The notes under the pieces: model-generated
Databases searched by the model: none
The model's input: the letters and a program-made list of their open reading frames with translations, nothing else
What the model was told of the DNA's origin: nothing
Source: a virus
DNA: 44,975 nucleotides
IMG/VR virus record: IMGVR_UViG_3300032242_003291
Span: 272,285-317,259 of that record
Reading direction: 5' to 3' (one strand)
Translations under genes and position numbers: made by a program
In this document: one piece after another, positions 1 through 6,558 of the stretch
Layout: each line of letters opens with the position of its first letter
Numbering within the stretch: the first letter of the stretch is position 1

Positions 1-1025
1 TCAGCCTTATCTTTAACTTTTTGTTCAACAACTAATTTTTCAATTAAGTCAATTAATTCGTTTTCAGTTAATTTAAGACTATTAGTATTTTCTTTAATTC
101 CTTTAAGTGTTAAAGCAAGATTAACTTGTTTTAATAATTTAGCGTCAGCTGCAGATAACTTTTTATCACCTTCACCTTTCTTCATCAATTCTTTTTTCAA
201 AGATTTTAATTTAGCTTGTGGGATTTTGTCTCCTTCAGCAACACCTAATTTCTTGTGTAGCGCTCCTTTTTTCATTCCTGTTTTTTGAATCCACTTTTCT
301 TTACCTTCTTTAACAGGATATTTGTGACCATCAACTTCAAAACTATCTTCATGATTTTTTTTAGCATTAGCTAAAGCACCTGAGAAAGCATTACCTTCTT
401 CAGTTTCTGCCTCGTCCATATCTCTTGCAGTTCTAACTCTAAATGGTTTACCTCCAAACTTATCTTTATATCTATTAAAAAACTTATCTCCGTGTTCTTT
501 ATCAAACCAAATTTGATTACTTCCATGTTTGTCCATCAATGATGGAAAATCATGAAATTCTTCTTCATCATAATCTTCCAAATCATCTGCATTTGCAGGT
601 CTATCATGTTCGTCGAACCAACCATGTTCGTCATCAAATGAACCCATCATTTTTGGTTTCTTCAATCCTTTTCCAACATAAGTTGGTTCATTTTGAGATA
701 ATTCTTCTGCTTCGTCTTCAGCATCCTCATCTCCATCATAATCACCTGGTGTTGATGATTCTTCTCCGTCTTTATCAAAATAGAACCATTCGTCCATTTC
801 TTCACTTTCTTTCGTTTCTTTCTTTTTACTTCTAAGTTTTTTGAAATCAGCAGCATCAAGTTCACCTTTCGGCTCTGCAACATCTAATTTCTTTTGGTTA
901 CCTTTAAGAGACTCTTTAGTCTCAACTTCAGTCCAATCTTCAGTTAGTTGTTTTACTTTACTCTCGATTTCCTCATTCAAAATTTTGGAAACCAATTTAT
1001 CAATATTTGTGTTAGTTTTATTCAT
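1..1025 (-). CDS. Acidic/lysine-rich hypothetical protein, 3' end beyond window
   Basis: The reading frame opens at ATG 1025 and stays open to base 1, so the C-terminus (after about 341 codons) lies outside the window. The N-terminus is MNKTNTNIDKLVSKILNEE. A very acidic middle (about residues 75-140) is followed by a lysine-rich part. I see no catalytic motif or membrane segment. It shares charged, low-complexity character with the next gene upstream and lies 25 nt from it, which suggests the same transcript. A virion or prohead-associated role is only an inference from composition and T4-like context; no family is recognised. Confidence 0.75.
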   Translation of the reverse strand, partial: MNKTNTNIDKLVSKILNEEIESKVKQLTEDWTEVETKESLKGNQKKLDVAEPKGELDAADFKKLRSKKKETKESEEMDEWFYFDKDGEESSTPGDYDGDEDAEDEAEELSQNEPTYVGKGLKKPKMMGSFDDEHGWFDEHDRPANADDLEDYDEEEFHDFPSLMDKHGSNQIWFDKEHGDKFFNRYKDKFGGKPFRVRTARDMDEAETEEGNAFSGALANAKKNHEDSFEVDGHKYPVKEGKEKWIQKTGMKKGALHKKLGVAEGDKIPQAKLKSLKKELMKKGEGDKKLSAADAKLLKQVNLALTLKGIKENTNSLKLTENELIDLIEKLVVEQKVKDKA

Positions 1026-1050
1026 CACGTGATTTTTTATATAAATATCT

Positions 1051-1980
1051 TTATTTAGTTCTTTTGTTTAATTTTTCATATTCGTATTCCAAAATTGTTG
1101 TAATCACATTCTCACTTAGATTCAATTGTTTTGCAACGTTTTTGATTGCTTCTTTAACTGATTCGTTTTTTGATATGTTGAGTGCATTTATGTCACCTTG
1201 ATTACAGTAAGGAAATTTGGTACACTTCTTTTTTACAGATACAAATTTTCCGCCAGGTACTTGTGTCTTTCTACTTGGTCCCCAATCTTTTTTCTTTGTA
1301 GATTTAGCCCACATAGCAGGACTTGAGTATCCACCAACTGAACCTGAGCCTGTAGCTTCTGTAGCTTCAACTTTTTCAGTCTCTTCTTTAAGTTTTTTAA
1401 CATTCATTTTTGGTTTTGTTAAACCATCAATATGTATTTCTTGAGCACCATGGTCATTTTTATATCCAGCTTTGATACCACCGTCTTTTTTAGATAAGTA
1501 ATCAATTTTGATATTTTCTTTTGTATCTAACGTTTTAGCTTCATCTCCCACTCTAAATGACTCTCCATCATTATTAGTTGCTTTTTTAACTTTAGGAGAT
1601 TCTTTGAATGGTTTTCTTCCTTCTTTAAGTTTGTTTGCTGGGTATGATTCCGCTCTACTTTTTTCCCAAAATTCATTATCTCCATCTCCACCAAAAACAG
1701 GTGCTGAGAATGCCCCAGCCGAACCTGACCCTGTAGCTTCTTTAGTTTCAGATTTACTTTTCTTTTTCTTTCCCTGACAATGAGCTCTCTGACTGAACCC
1801 TTTTGGATGTGAACAATCTATAGACCTTTTATATTTTTCAGTCCATTTTTCAGTAACATCTTCTTCTTTCATACCTTGTTTAGCATTCATCATATCTAAC
1901 ATAGTATCACCATTGAGTGTTACTTGTGAGAAAGCCTTATCTAATCCTTTCTTAAACATTTCTCCTGATGTGTTGTCCAT
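1051..1980 (-). CDS. Hypothetical lysine-rich protein with paired Cys motif
   Basis: This is a 309-residue soluble, basic protein. Around residues 55-70 it has a short conserved-looking stretch, IDCSHPKGFSQRAHCQGKKK, with two cysteines and a histidine. Two copies of a glycine/serine linker follow (EATGSGSAGAFSAP and later EATGSGSVGGYSSP). A lysine/cysteine segment (VKKKCTKFPYCNQG) precedes a helical C-terminus. From memory, similar Cys-Pro-Lys-Gly-Phe stretches recur in uncharacterised phage proteins, but I cannot name a family with confidence. The duplicated Gly/Ser linkers suggest tandem protein-binding or processing segments. It lies 2 nt after the upstream gene and is probably co-transcribed with it. 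Confidence 0.75.
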   Translation of the reverse strand: MDNTSGEMFKKGLDKAFSQVTLNGDTMLDMMNAKQGMKEEDVTEKWTEKYKRSIDCSHPKGFSQRAHCQGKKKKSKSETKEATGSGSAGAFSAPVFGGDGDNEFWEKSRAESYPANKLKEGRKPFKESPKVKKATNNDGESFRVGDEAKTLDTKENIKIDYLSKKDGGIKAGYKNDHGAQEIHIDGLTKPKMNVKKLKEETEKVEATEATGSGSVGGYSSPAMWAKSTKKKDWGPSRKTQVPGGKFVSVKKKCTKFPYCNQGDINALNISKNESVKEAIKNVAKQLNLSENVITTILEYEYEKLNKRTK

Positions 1981-1982
1981 TA

Positions 1983-2228
1983 TTAAGCGTTTTTAAGTCT
2001 TGGTTCCCAATAGCTTCTATTCATCCACATAAATTGATAGAACTCACGGAACATTCTTAGTGTGATATCTTTAACGTCACCTTCGAGTTTTCCTTTTTTG
2101 ATTTCCTTCTTCAATTTGTCAATGAACTTATCTTCGTATTGTCTTAGCGTACTTGCTTCCATAAAGCTTTTTATTTCTTTACGAATCAATACTTCGATTT
2201 CATTCTTTTCTGCGCTTGAAAGTGCCAT
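1983..2228 (-). CDS. Small helical hypothetical protein
   Basis: An 81-residue, charged, mostly alpha-helical protein beginning MALSSAEKNEIEVLIRKE and ending in an aromatic-rich segment (FYQFMWMNRSYWEPRL). There is no signal peptide, metal motif or enzyme motif. Its ATG overlaps the upstream stop by one base (TAATG), which implies translational coupling to the spanin-like gene before it. Function unknown. Confidence 0.7.
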   Translation of the reverse strand: MALSSAEKNEIEVLIRKEIKSFMEASTLRQYEDKFIDKLKKEIKKGKLEGDVKDITLRMFREFYQFMWMNRSYWEPRLKNA

Positions 2229-2638
2229 TATTTAGTAATTAAGAAAAAGGTTAATACTGCAACCATACCAGTACCTAAAATTGATTTGAATTTACTTTTT
2301 ACTTTTTCTTTCTTGAGGTCCCACTCTAATCTTTTTGAATAATTTTCCATTAAATCATACTTTTGATTTTGAGCATCAATTATTTTAACGTAGTTAGCTT
2401 CTTTGACTTGCATAGTATTAATAACACTATCTTTTAAGTTAACTTTAGTTTCAAGACCTGAGATATGTTGATTAGCTAAAGTTAATTCAGCTTTTGCAGA
2501 ATCTCCTGACAATAAGTCTTTAGCGATTAATTTGAATACACTAATAGGTAAACACTTAGTTTTAATAGTGGTATCTTGCTGAGAAAAAGCTGTCAAGCTG
2601 AGGCTCAGTATAGTTACCAGCGCGATTAATTTCTTCAT
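2228..2638 (-). CDS. Exported coiled-coil protein with C-terminal TM, spanin-like
   Basis: The 136-residue protein starts with a Sec-type signal peptide (MKKLIALVTILSLSLTAFSQ, typical of Bacteroidota exports). A long amphipathic helical stretch (about 50-110) follows, and a hydrophobic segment near the C-terminus (about 117-134). Its first 77 nt overlap the end of the upstream membrane gene in another reading frame, as in Rz/Rz1 spanin pairs that fuse inner and outer membranes at lysis. Odd points are the absence of a lipobox cysteine after the signal and the added C-terminal membrane segment, a topology closer to a unimolecular spanin. The spanin role is inferred from topology, overlap and the adjacent endolysin. 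Confidence 0.55.
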   Translation of the reverse strand: MKKLIALVTILSLSLTAFSQQDTTIKTKCLPISVFKLIAKDLLSGDSAKAELTLANQHISGLETKVNLKDSVINTMQVKEANYVKIIDAQNQKYDLMENYSKRLEWDLKKEKVKSKFKSILGTGMVAVLTFFLITK

Positions 2639-2927
2639 GGTAGATTTCTTTTACGATTGTTTTTTGTCCCTTGATGTTATTGATATCATTATCAACCGCA
2701 TCAATTTTTTTATTGTAACCTTCTATGTTACTATCCAACTTTTGTTGGTCTTTGTAAATGTCTTTAATTACTTGATTCAATGAATCAATTTTAGCCTTTT
2801 CATCTGCAGGCATTCCTACTTTTGGTGTAAGTACAAAAACAACCCAATACAATAGGAATAATCCTACTAATACTTTAGCAATTGTTTTGTAATTACCTTT
2901 CAAAAAATTTAAAATTAACTGTACCAT
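2562..2927 (-). CDS. Inner-membrane coiled-coil protein, i-spanin-like
   Basis: A 121-residue protein with one N-terminal membrane segment (about residues 14-34, AKVLVGLFLLYWVVFVL) followed by a periplasmic heptad-rich coiled coil (about 42-95). It ends with ELDSFF-like residues (EPQLDSFFSARYHY). This is the topology of an inner-membrane spanin (Rz type). Its 3' end overlaps the start of the next exported coiled-coil gene by 77 nt in a different frame, and its ATG overlaps the upstream stop by one base. With the amidase two genes upstream it forms a lysis cluster. The spanin assignment is by topology and gene order, not by a family signature I can confirm. Confidence 0.55.
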   Translation of the reverse strand: MVQLILNFLKGNYKTIAKVLVGLFLLYWVVFVLTPKVGMPADEKAKIDSLNQVIKDIYKDQQKLDSNIEGYNKKIDAVDNDINNIKGQKTIVKEIYHEEINRAGNYTEPQLDSFFSARYHY

Positions 2928-3496
2928 TATTGTGGTGATTCTTTTGTTTTCTTTCTACTTGCAAGAACTTTACCCCATTTGGATTTGAACTTTTGGTAGA
3001 ACTGTTGTAGTTTATTCATCGTGTTCATAAAGTCTTGGTCAACTTTAAGCATTTGACCATTAATATATACTCCACTATTTTCACCAATTGTGAAAATAAA
3101 ATCGATGTCTTCATCAATTAGTTTACCAGACCATTCAACATTATTAGGATAAACATTCAATGTTTCAAAGTCTGATAAATCAGAAACTTCATTAACAAAC
3201 TCATCCATAGTCTCTTGGAATGCAACTTTCTCATCTGTAGTAATATCTAAATCACTTCTACTTTTACCGTGAAGTGCTAATATACCACCTGAAATTCTGT
3301 ACTTTTGAACCTTGTCTGATGGAGATGGTGTTTCATCATCTTCAATATCATCTTCGGCTGTTTCATAATCATTATCTTGGTCAATCTTATCTTCTACATC
3401 TTGACCAACATTAATTTGTTCTTGTTCAAACAAGAATCTTGATTTCTTAAGGAGAGATTTAATCTCATCGTATCTTTCGTTATGCGTATTGCTCAT
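2927..3496 (-). CDS. Acidic hypothetical protein
   Basis: I choose ATG 3496 (MSNTHNERYDEIKSLLKK). The longer frame back to 3529 lies inside the amidase gene and adds only a poor leader. The protein has about 189 residues: a helical N-terminus, a strongly acidic disordered stretch (about 30-60, DVEDKIDQDNDYETAEDD), and a globular part with alternating strands. The tail is basic (KSKWGKVLASRKKTKESPQ). The start overlaps the end of the amidase gene by 17 nt. No enzyme motif is visible. Its acidic/basic layout is seen in virion scaffold-type proteins, but that is a guess. Confidence 0.7.
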   Translation of the reverse strand: MSNTHNERYDEIKSLLKKSRFLFEQEQINVGQDVEDKIDQDNDYETAEDDIEDDETPSPSDKVQKYRISGGILALHGKSRSDLDITTDEKVAFQETMDEFVNEVSDLSDFETLNVYPNNVEWSGKLIDEDIDFIFTIGENSGVYINGQMLKVDQDFMNTMNKLQQFYQKFKSKWGKVLASRKKTKESPQ

Positions 3497-4085
3497 TTTC
3501 AATGTATTTTGTAAAAGATGCAAAGTCAAAAGATGGATTTAGGTCTGTGTATTTTGAATCCAAATTACTTTTTGAGAATATACCTTCAAAGTTTTGAATT
3601 CCTTCTACTTTTGTATTATGACCAATACATCTTTTTTCTATATGAAGTGATTCAGTTAATTGTGAACATAGACCAGCTGCCGCTTGTAATTGGCTTGTGG
3701 TATAAGGTTCCCAAAAAAAGAAGTCTCTCCATTTTTTTTCGTACACCTGTTGATTATAAATACTCCCTTTCCAATTAATGTAATCATTGCTCAATGGTTT
3801 CTTTTCTAACCAACCTAAATTCTCCAAACAAATTATGATGGAGCTCTTATTTAATGTTTCTTCTGTTAGGAAATTGGCGAATGTATCATCAGGTAATAAT
3901 TGTAATATCTTACCTTCCTTGGTTATAACATAATGAGGTATCTTGTCATACTTACCGTAGTATCTAAATTTAAGGGAGGTTAAGTATTCCTCAACCTCCC
4001 TTGATGTATGACATAAGACAATCTTAGTCTTCTTTTTATGTTTCCCTATAAACTTGAAATTTCCGTATTTTTCAATGTTAAGCAT
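3480..4085 (-). CDS. N-acetylmuramoyl-L-alanine amidase endolysin (Amidase_2)
   Basis: The 201-residue protein reads as an Amidase_2 (PGRP/T7-lysozyme fold) that cuts the amide between N-acetylmuramic acid and L-alanine in peptidoglycan. Visible signatures are VLCHTS with His26, PHYVITKEGKILQLLPDD (about 50-68), and IGHN with His156. KYTDLNPSFDF follows with Asp181, in the place of the third zinc ligand and substrate-binding turn. There is no signal peptide, so release would need a holin or pinholin. The downstream spanin-like pair and upstream membrane proteins complete a lysis cassette. The length fits a single-domain phage endolysin, with no separate cell-wall-binding domain. Confidence 0.85.
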   Translation of the reverse strand: MLNIEKYGNFKFIGKHKKKTKIVLCHTSREVEEYLTSLKFRYYGKYDKIPHYVITKEGKILQLLPDDTFANFLTEETLNKSSIIICLENLGWLEKKPLSNDYINWKGSIYNQQVYEKKWRDFFFWEPYTTSQLQAAAGLCSQLTESLHIEKRCIGHNTKVEGIQNFEGIFSKSNLDSKYTDLNPSFDFASFTKYIENEQYA

Positions 4086-4782
4086 CTCTTCTTAAATAAC
4101 TTAATACTTTTTTAATAGGACCAGGTTTTTCTTCCTCTATGGGTTCTTCAACAACTGATTCTTCAACAATTGGTTCAGGTATTGTTTCTTCAACTAATAC
4201 TCCAAACTTGTCTTCGTTTATTTTACTTAACACAACTTCAAGTTTTTCCAAATCTTCTTTTGTTGCAGTCAATTTTGGTTCTTCAATTTCAGGTAATGGT
4301 TCTGTTGGTACCTTCTTTTTCTCCTCTTCTTCAAACTTAACTAACATGTGTAAAAACGAAAGAGAAATAATTGGTAACATTCCTCCTGCAAAGAATGCCA
4401 AAAATCTTTTATGTCCTACCAAATCTCCATTCTCAATCCCTAAGTATTGAACTAAAGGACTAACTAAGTCAACCCAGTCTTTGAATGATTGACTTGCAAT
4501 GTCGATGAATTGATAAGCAAAAAAGACGTTACCGATAAATTGAATAAGGGTAACGATTGCAAATGGGAAATATACTTTTCTTCCCATTCTAGCAGCAATT
4601 GCTGCCAAGGTTGATAATGCCGCAATCTCAACAGCAACAGATAGATAGATGGACCAACTTGTTGGGTTGGAGATACCATACCATTTCGTTACGTGGGAGA
4701 TTGATACAAGAGCAACCAATAAGATTGGAATAAGGAAAGCAATGTAAATTACTTTCTTCAGATTCTTTTCAATCCAATTCAT
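4078..4782 (-). CDS. Four-helix membrane protein with acidic tail, possible holin
   Basis: A 234-residue protein with four hydrophobic segments, at about 10-30, 42-64, 70-93 and 125-147. A cytoplasmic tail rich in Pro and Glu follows (EEPIEEEKPGPIKK) and ends in basic RRDA. It overlaps the amidase start by 8 nt and is joined to the upstream small lipoprotein-like gene by a one-base TAATG overlap. Position directly before the endolysin makes a holin or lysis regulator possible, but 234 residues with a long acidic tail is larger than common holins. No family signature is recognised, so the role is an inference from context. Confidence 0.65.
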   Translation of the reverse strand: MNWIEKNLKKVIYIAFLIPILLVALVSISHVTKWYGISNPTSWSIYLSVAVEIAALSTLAAIAARMGRKVYFPFAIVTLIQFIGNVFFAYQFIDIASQSFKDWVDLVSPLVQYLGIENGDLVGHKRFLAFFAGGMLPIISLSFLHMLVKFEEEEKKKVPTEPLPEIEEPKLTATKEDLEKLEVVLSKINEDKFGVLVEETIPEPIVEESVVEEPIEEEKPGPIKKVLSYLRRDA

Positions 4783-5063
4783 TATTTGTTATTTAATTTT
4801 TTTATCTCTTCTTCAATTTCAGACTGTCTTCTCACATCAAGAAGTTTTCTGTCAGTTGCTTGAATCATTCTTTTTTCTGCTTCAAGACCTGAAATTTTAA
4901 GTTCTTTGTTTAACTCACCTTTAGTATAAGTTGAGTCTTTGATAGCTTGAATCTCATTTTTGATTTTAGCTAAATCTCTTCCGTCTCCACAGCTTTTGAA
5001 TAATCCAAGTAATGCGATTACCAAGACAATCGTTGTGAAGTTGTTTTGAATAAATTTTTTCAT
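4782..5063 (-). CDS. Small membrane-anchored coiled-coil protein, lipoprotein candidate
   Basis: A 93-residue protein. Its N-terminal hydrophobic segment (about 10-23) runs straight into LFKSCGDG, where the cysteine could be lipidated, although Phe-Lys-Ser is a weak lipobox. The rest is a charged coiled coil. If lipidated it could act as an outer-membrane spanin partner of the i-spanin-like protein; if not, it is a bitopic membrane protein. It is the first gene after the terminator at 5095-5123 and is preceded by a TATATTTC box (5088-5095). Confidence 0.6.
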   Translation of the reverse strand: MKKFIQNNFTTIVLVIALLGLFKSCGDGRDLAKIKNEIQAIKDSTYTKGELNKELKISGLEAEKRMIQATDRKLLDVRRQSEIEEEIKKLNNK

Positions 5064-5094
5064 AGTTTTTTTATTTAATACCTTTTAGAAATAT

Positions 5095-5123
5095 AAAAGG
5101 TGTACTTAATAAATACACCTTTT
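5095..5123 (-). terminator. Rho-independent terminator after sigma-factor gene
   Basis: A perfect 10-bp stem (arms 5095-5104 and 5114-5123, AAAAGGTGTA paired with TACACCTTTT) encloses a 9-nt loop. It lies 8 nt after the sigma gene stop. Read on the minus strand the hairpin ends in TTTTATATTT, so it should end the sigma transcript before the lysis cluster. The plus strand also has a short T run, so it may work both ways. Confidence 0.7.
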
Positions 5124-5131
5124 TAATCATT

Positions 5132-5929
5132 TTACATATAATCAAACAAGGAACCCGTCTCATTTCTTAATTTTCTAAGTGCTTTTTCTTTGATTTGACG
5201 GACCCTTTCCTTTGTTAAGTCAAAGTCACTACCAATATCTTCTAAGGTTCTTGTGGACCCTGAAAGACCAAAATAGTCCTCAATAATAATCTTCTCTCTC
5301 TCATCCAATACATCCAACATGGATAATAACTTTTCTTTCAAAGTTTGTTCCGTAGATAGACCAGCATCAGGAGCATCTGAGTTTGGGTTATTAATAACGT
5401 CAATTAAGGTATCTCCTTCCTCATTCAAAGGACTTTCCAAATTAACTATCTTTGGTAAACTAGTGAATTTATCTGGTAAATTGTCTCCAGTGATTTCTTG
5501 TTCTTTTTTTGCCTTATGCAATTCTTGAACCACATTCACTGGTAGACGAATGGTTCTTGCGTTCTCATTAAGAGATTGAAGGATGGATTGTCGAACCCAC
5601 CAAACCGCATAAGATATGAATCTTAATTTTTTTGTCCAATCGAAGTTTTCGATTGCTTTCAATAATCCGTAGTTACCTTCAGCAATCAAGTCAGGTAAAT
5701 CTAACCCTTGGTTTTGATATTGCTTACTTACGGTAATAACGAATCTGAGGTTACCCTCCACCAATTCTTTTTGGATTTCTTGTTTCTCTTGTAATGTTAT
5801 ATTACCTGACATCATCTTCTGAGCCAGTTCTCTTTCCCTTTCAGGAGTCATTACTTTAATCTTTCTAATGTCTTTAAGGTAGGAATTAATTTCCTCTTGA
5901 TTGATAGGTATTACTGCTTTTTCTTTCAT
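5132..5929 (-). CDS. RNA polymerase sigma-70 factor, primary (RpoD/SigA) type
   Basis: The 265-residue protein carries sigma regions 1.2 (YLKDIRKIKVMTPERERELA, about 17-36), 2 (GNLRFVITVSKQYQNQGL, then LRFISYAVWWVRQSI for the -10 contact), 3 (RLPVNVVQELHKA) and 4.2 (TLEDIGSDFDLTKERVRQIKEKAL, about 225-250). Region 1.1 is absent. Unlike T4 gp55, which is a minimal divergent sigma, this resembles a host primary sigma with a complete region 4. It would direct polymerase to promoters of the host type, and TAnnTTTG boxes do occur in this window. It is co-transcribed 3 nt after the acidic gene upstream and ends in a terminator. Whether it serves middle or late genes cannot be told from sequence. 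Confidence 0.9.
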   Translation of the reverse strand: MKEKAVIPINQEEINSYLKDIRKIKVMTPERERELAQKMMSGNITLQEKQEIQKELVEGNLRFVITVSKQYQNQGLDLPDLIAEGNYGLLKAIENFDWTKKLRFISYAVWWVRQSILQSLNENARTIRLPVNVVQELHKAKKEQEITGDNLPDKFTSLPKIVNLESPLNEEGDTLIDVINNPNSDAPDAGLSTEQTLKEKLLSMLDVLDEREKIIIEDYFGLSGSTRTLEDIGSDFDLTKERVRQIKEKALRKLRNETGSLFDYM

Positions 5930-5932
5930 TAT

Positions 5933-6454
5933 TTATTTTTTACTATAACCGTCTAAAATGTCTTGTTCAAAGGGTGATAGTGATGGGTAACCTTTAGATA
6001 ATATTTTATCAAGGATTTGGTCTAAGGTAGGTCTTCTAAGATACTGTTCTCGTTCTCCCAAAAGTAATGCCACAAAATCGTCTTCTTCCTCTTCATCCAT
6101 ATATAAGTCAGGATTGTTTTTCACCTGTCTCATATCTATATTAATACTTACATCGTCACTTACATTTTCTAAATCAAATAAGTGAGTTTTTATATCTTCA
6201 GGTACTGAAACTGACACATTGTCAGTAATCTCTGTCAAAATGAACGTTTCGGTAATTCCGAACAGTACGGTTTGAATATAAACAAATACCTCTTCTTTAT
6301 CGACCTCAGTCTCAAAATGGAACAATAAAATTCCTTTACTATGTTGAAACTTAAGGTGTTGTGAATCCACAATTGGTGTAATTGCCATCGCAATCTCAGT
6401 ACACTCATCCTCCGACTTAAAGTCGCCAATAATCGTTAGCAAATATCTATCCAT
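5933..6454 (-). CDS. Acidic hypothetical protein co-transcribed with sigma factor
   Basis: I choose ATG 6454 (MDRYLLTIIGDFKSED). An upstream TTG at 6475 in frame overlaps the promoter box and is less likely. The protein has about 173 residues: an alpha/beta N-terminal domain (about 1-85), an acidic linker (MDEEEEDDFVALL), and a short conserved-looking C-terminal helix pair (LDQILDKILSKGYPSLSPFE). From general knowledge, this last type of motif occurs at the C-terminus of various Bacteroidota proteins. Because it is tightly paired with a sigma factor, it may be a transcription co-factor or anti-sigma partner; this is inference. Confidence 0.65.
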   Translation of the reverse strand: MDRYLLTIIGDFKSEDECTEIAMAITPIVDSQHLKFQHSKGILLFHFETEVDKEEVFVYIQTVLFGITETFILTEITDNVSVSVPEDIKTHLFDLENVSDDVSINIDMRQVKNNPDLYMDEEEEDDFVALLLGEREQYLRRPTLDQILDKILSKGYPSLSPFEQDILDGYSKK

Positions 6455-6472
6455 AATTTTTTGTAATTTAGT

Positions 6473-6480
6473 CAAAGATA
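6473..6480 (-). promoter_or_regulatory. Bacteroidota-type -7 box TATCTTTG
   Basis: TATCTTTG fits the TAnnTTTG -7 consensus of Bacteroidota primary-sigma promoters and lies 18 nt before the ATG of the acidic gene/sigma operon. No clear TTTG -33 box is present at the expected distance. Instead a 16-nt hairpin-forming sequence occupies that region (6498-6513). Confidence 0.5.
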
Positions 6481-6497
6481 TGGGTTTAGTTTGAAAA

Positions 6498-6513
6498 TCA
6501 GTATTTATACTGA
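6498..6513. repeat. Short inverted repeat upstream of sigma operon
   Basis: TCAGTAT and ATACTGA flank a two-base centre, giving a perfect 7-bp inverted repeat in the -33 region of the sigma operon promoter. On the minus strand the core reads TATAAATA, the consensus of T4 late promoters. It could be an operator, a late-promoter element or chance in AT-rich DNA. Confidence 0.4.
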
Positions 6514-6524
6514 ATATTTTTGAA

Positions 6525-6552
6525 AAAAAACCTTAACAACGTAAGGTTTTTT
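6525..6552 (-). terminator. Rho-independent terminator after restriction-modification gene
   Basis: An 11-bp perfect stem (6525-6535 with 6542-6552, AAAAAACCTTA / TAAGGTTTTTT) and 6-nt loop lie 6 nt after the stop of the gene ending at 6559. On the minus strand the stem is followed by a run of T. It isolates the R-M gene from the sigma operon downstream. Confidence 0.75.
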
Positions 6553-6558
6553 ATTATT

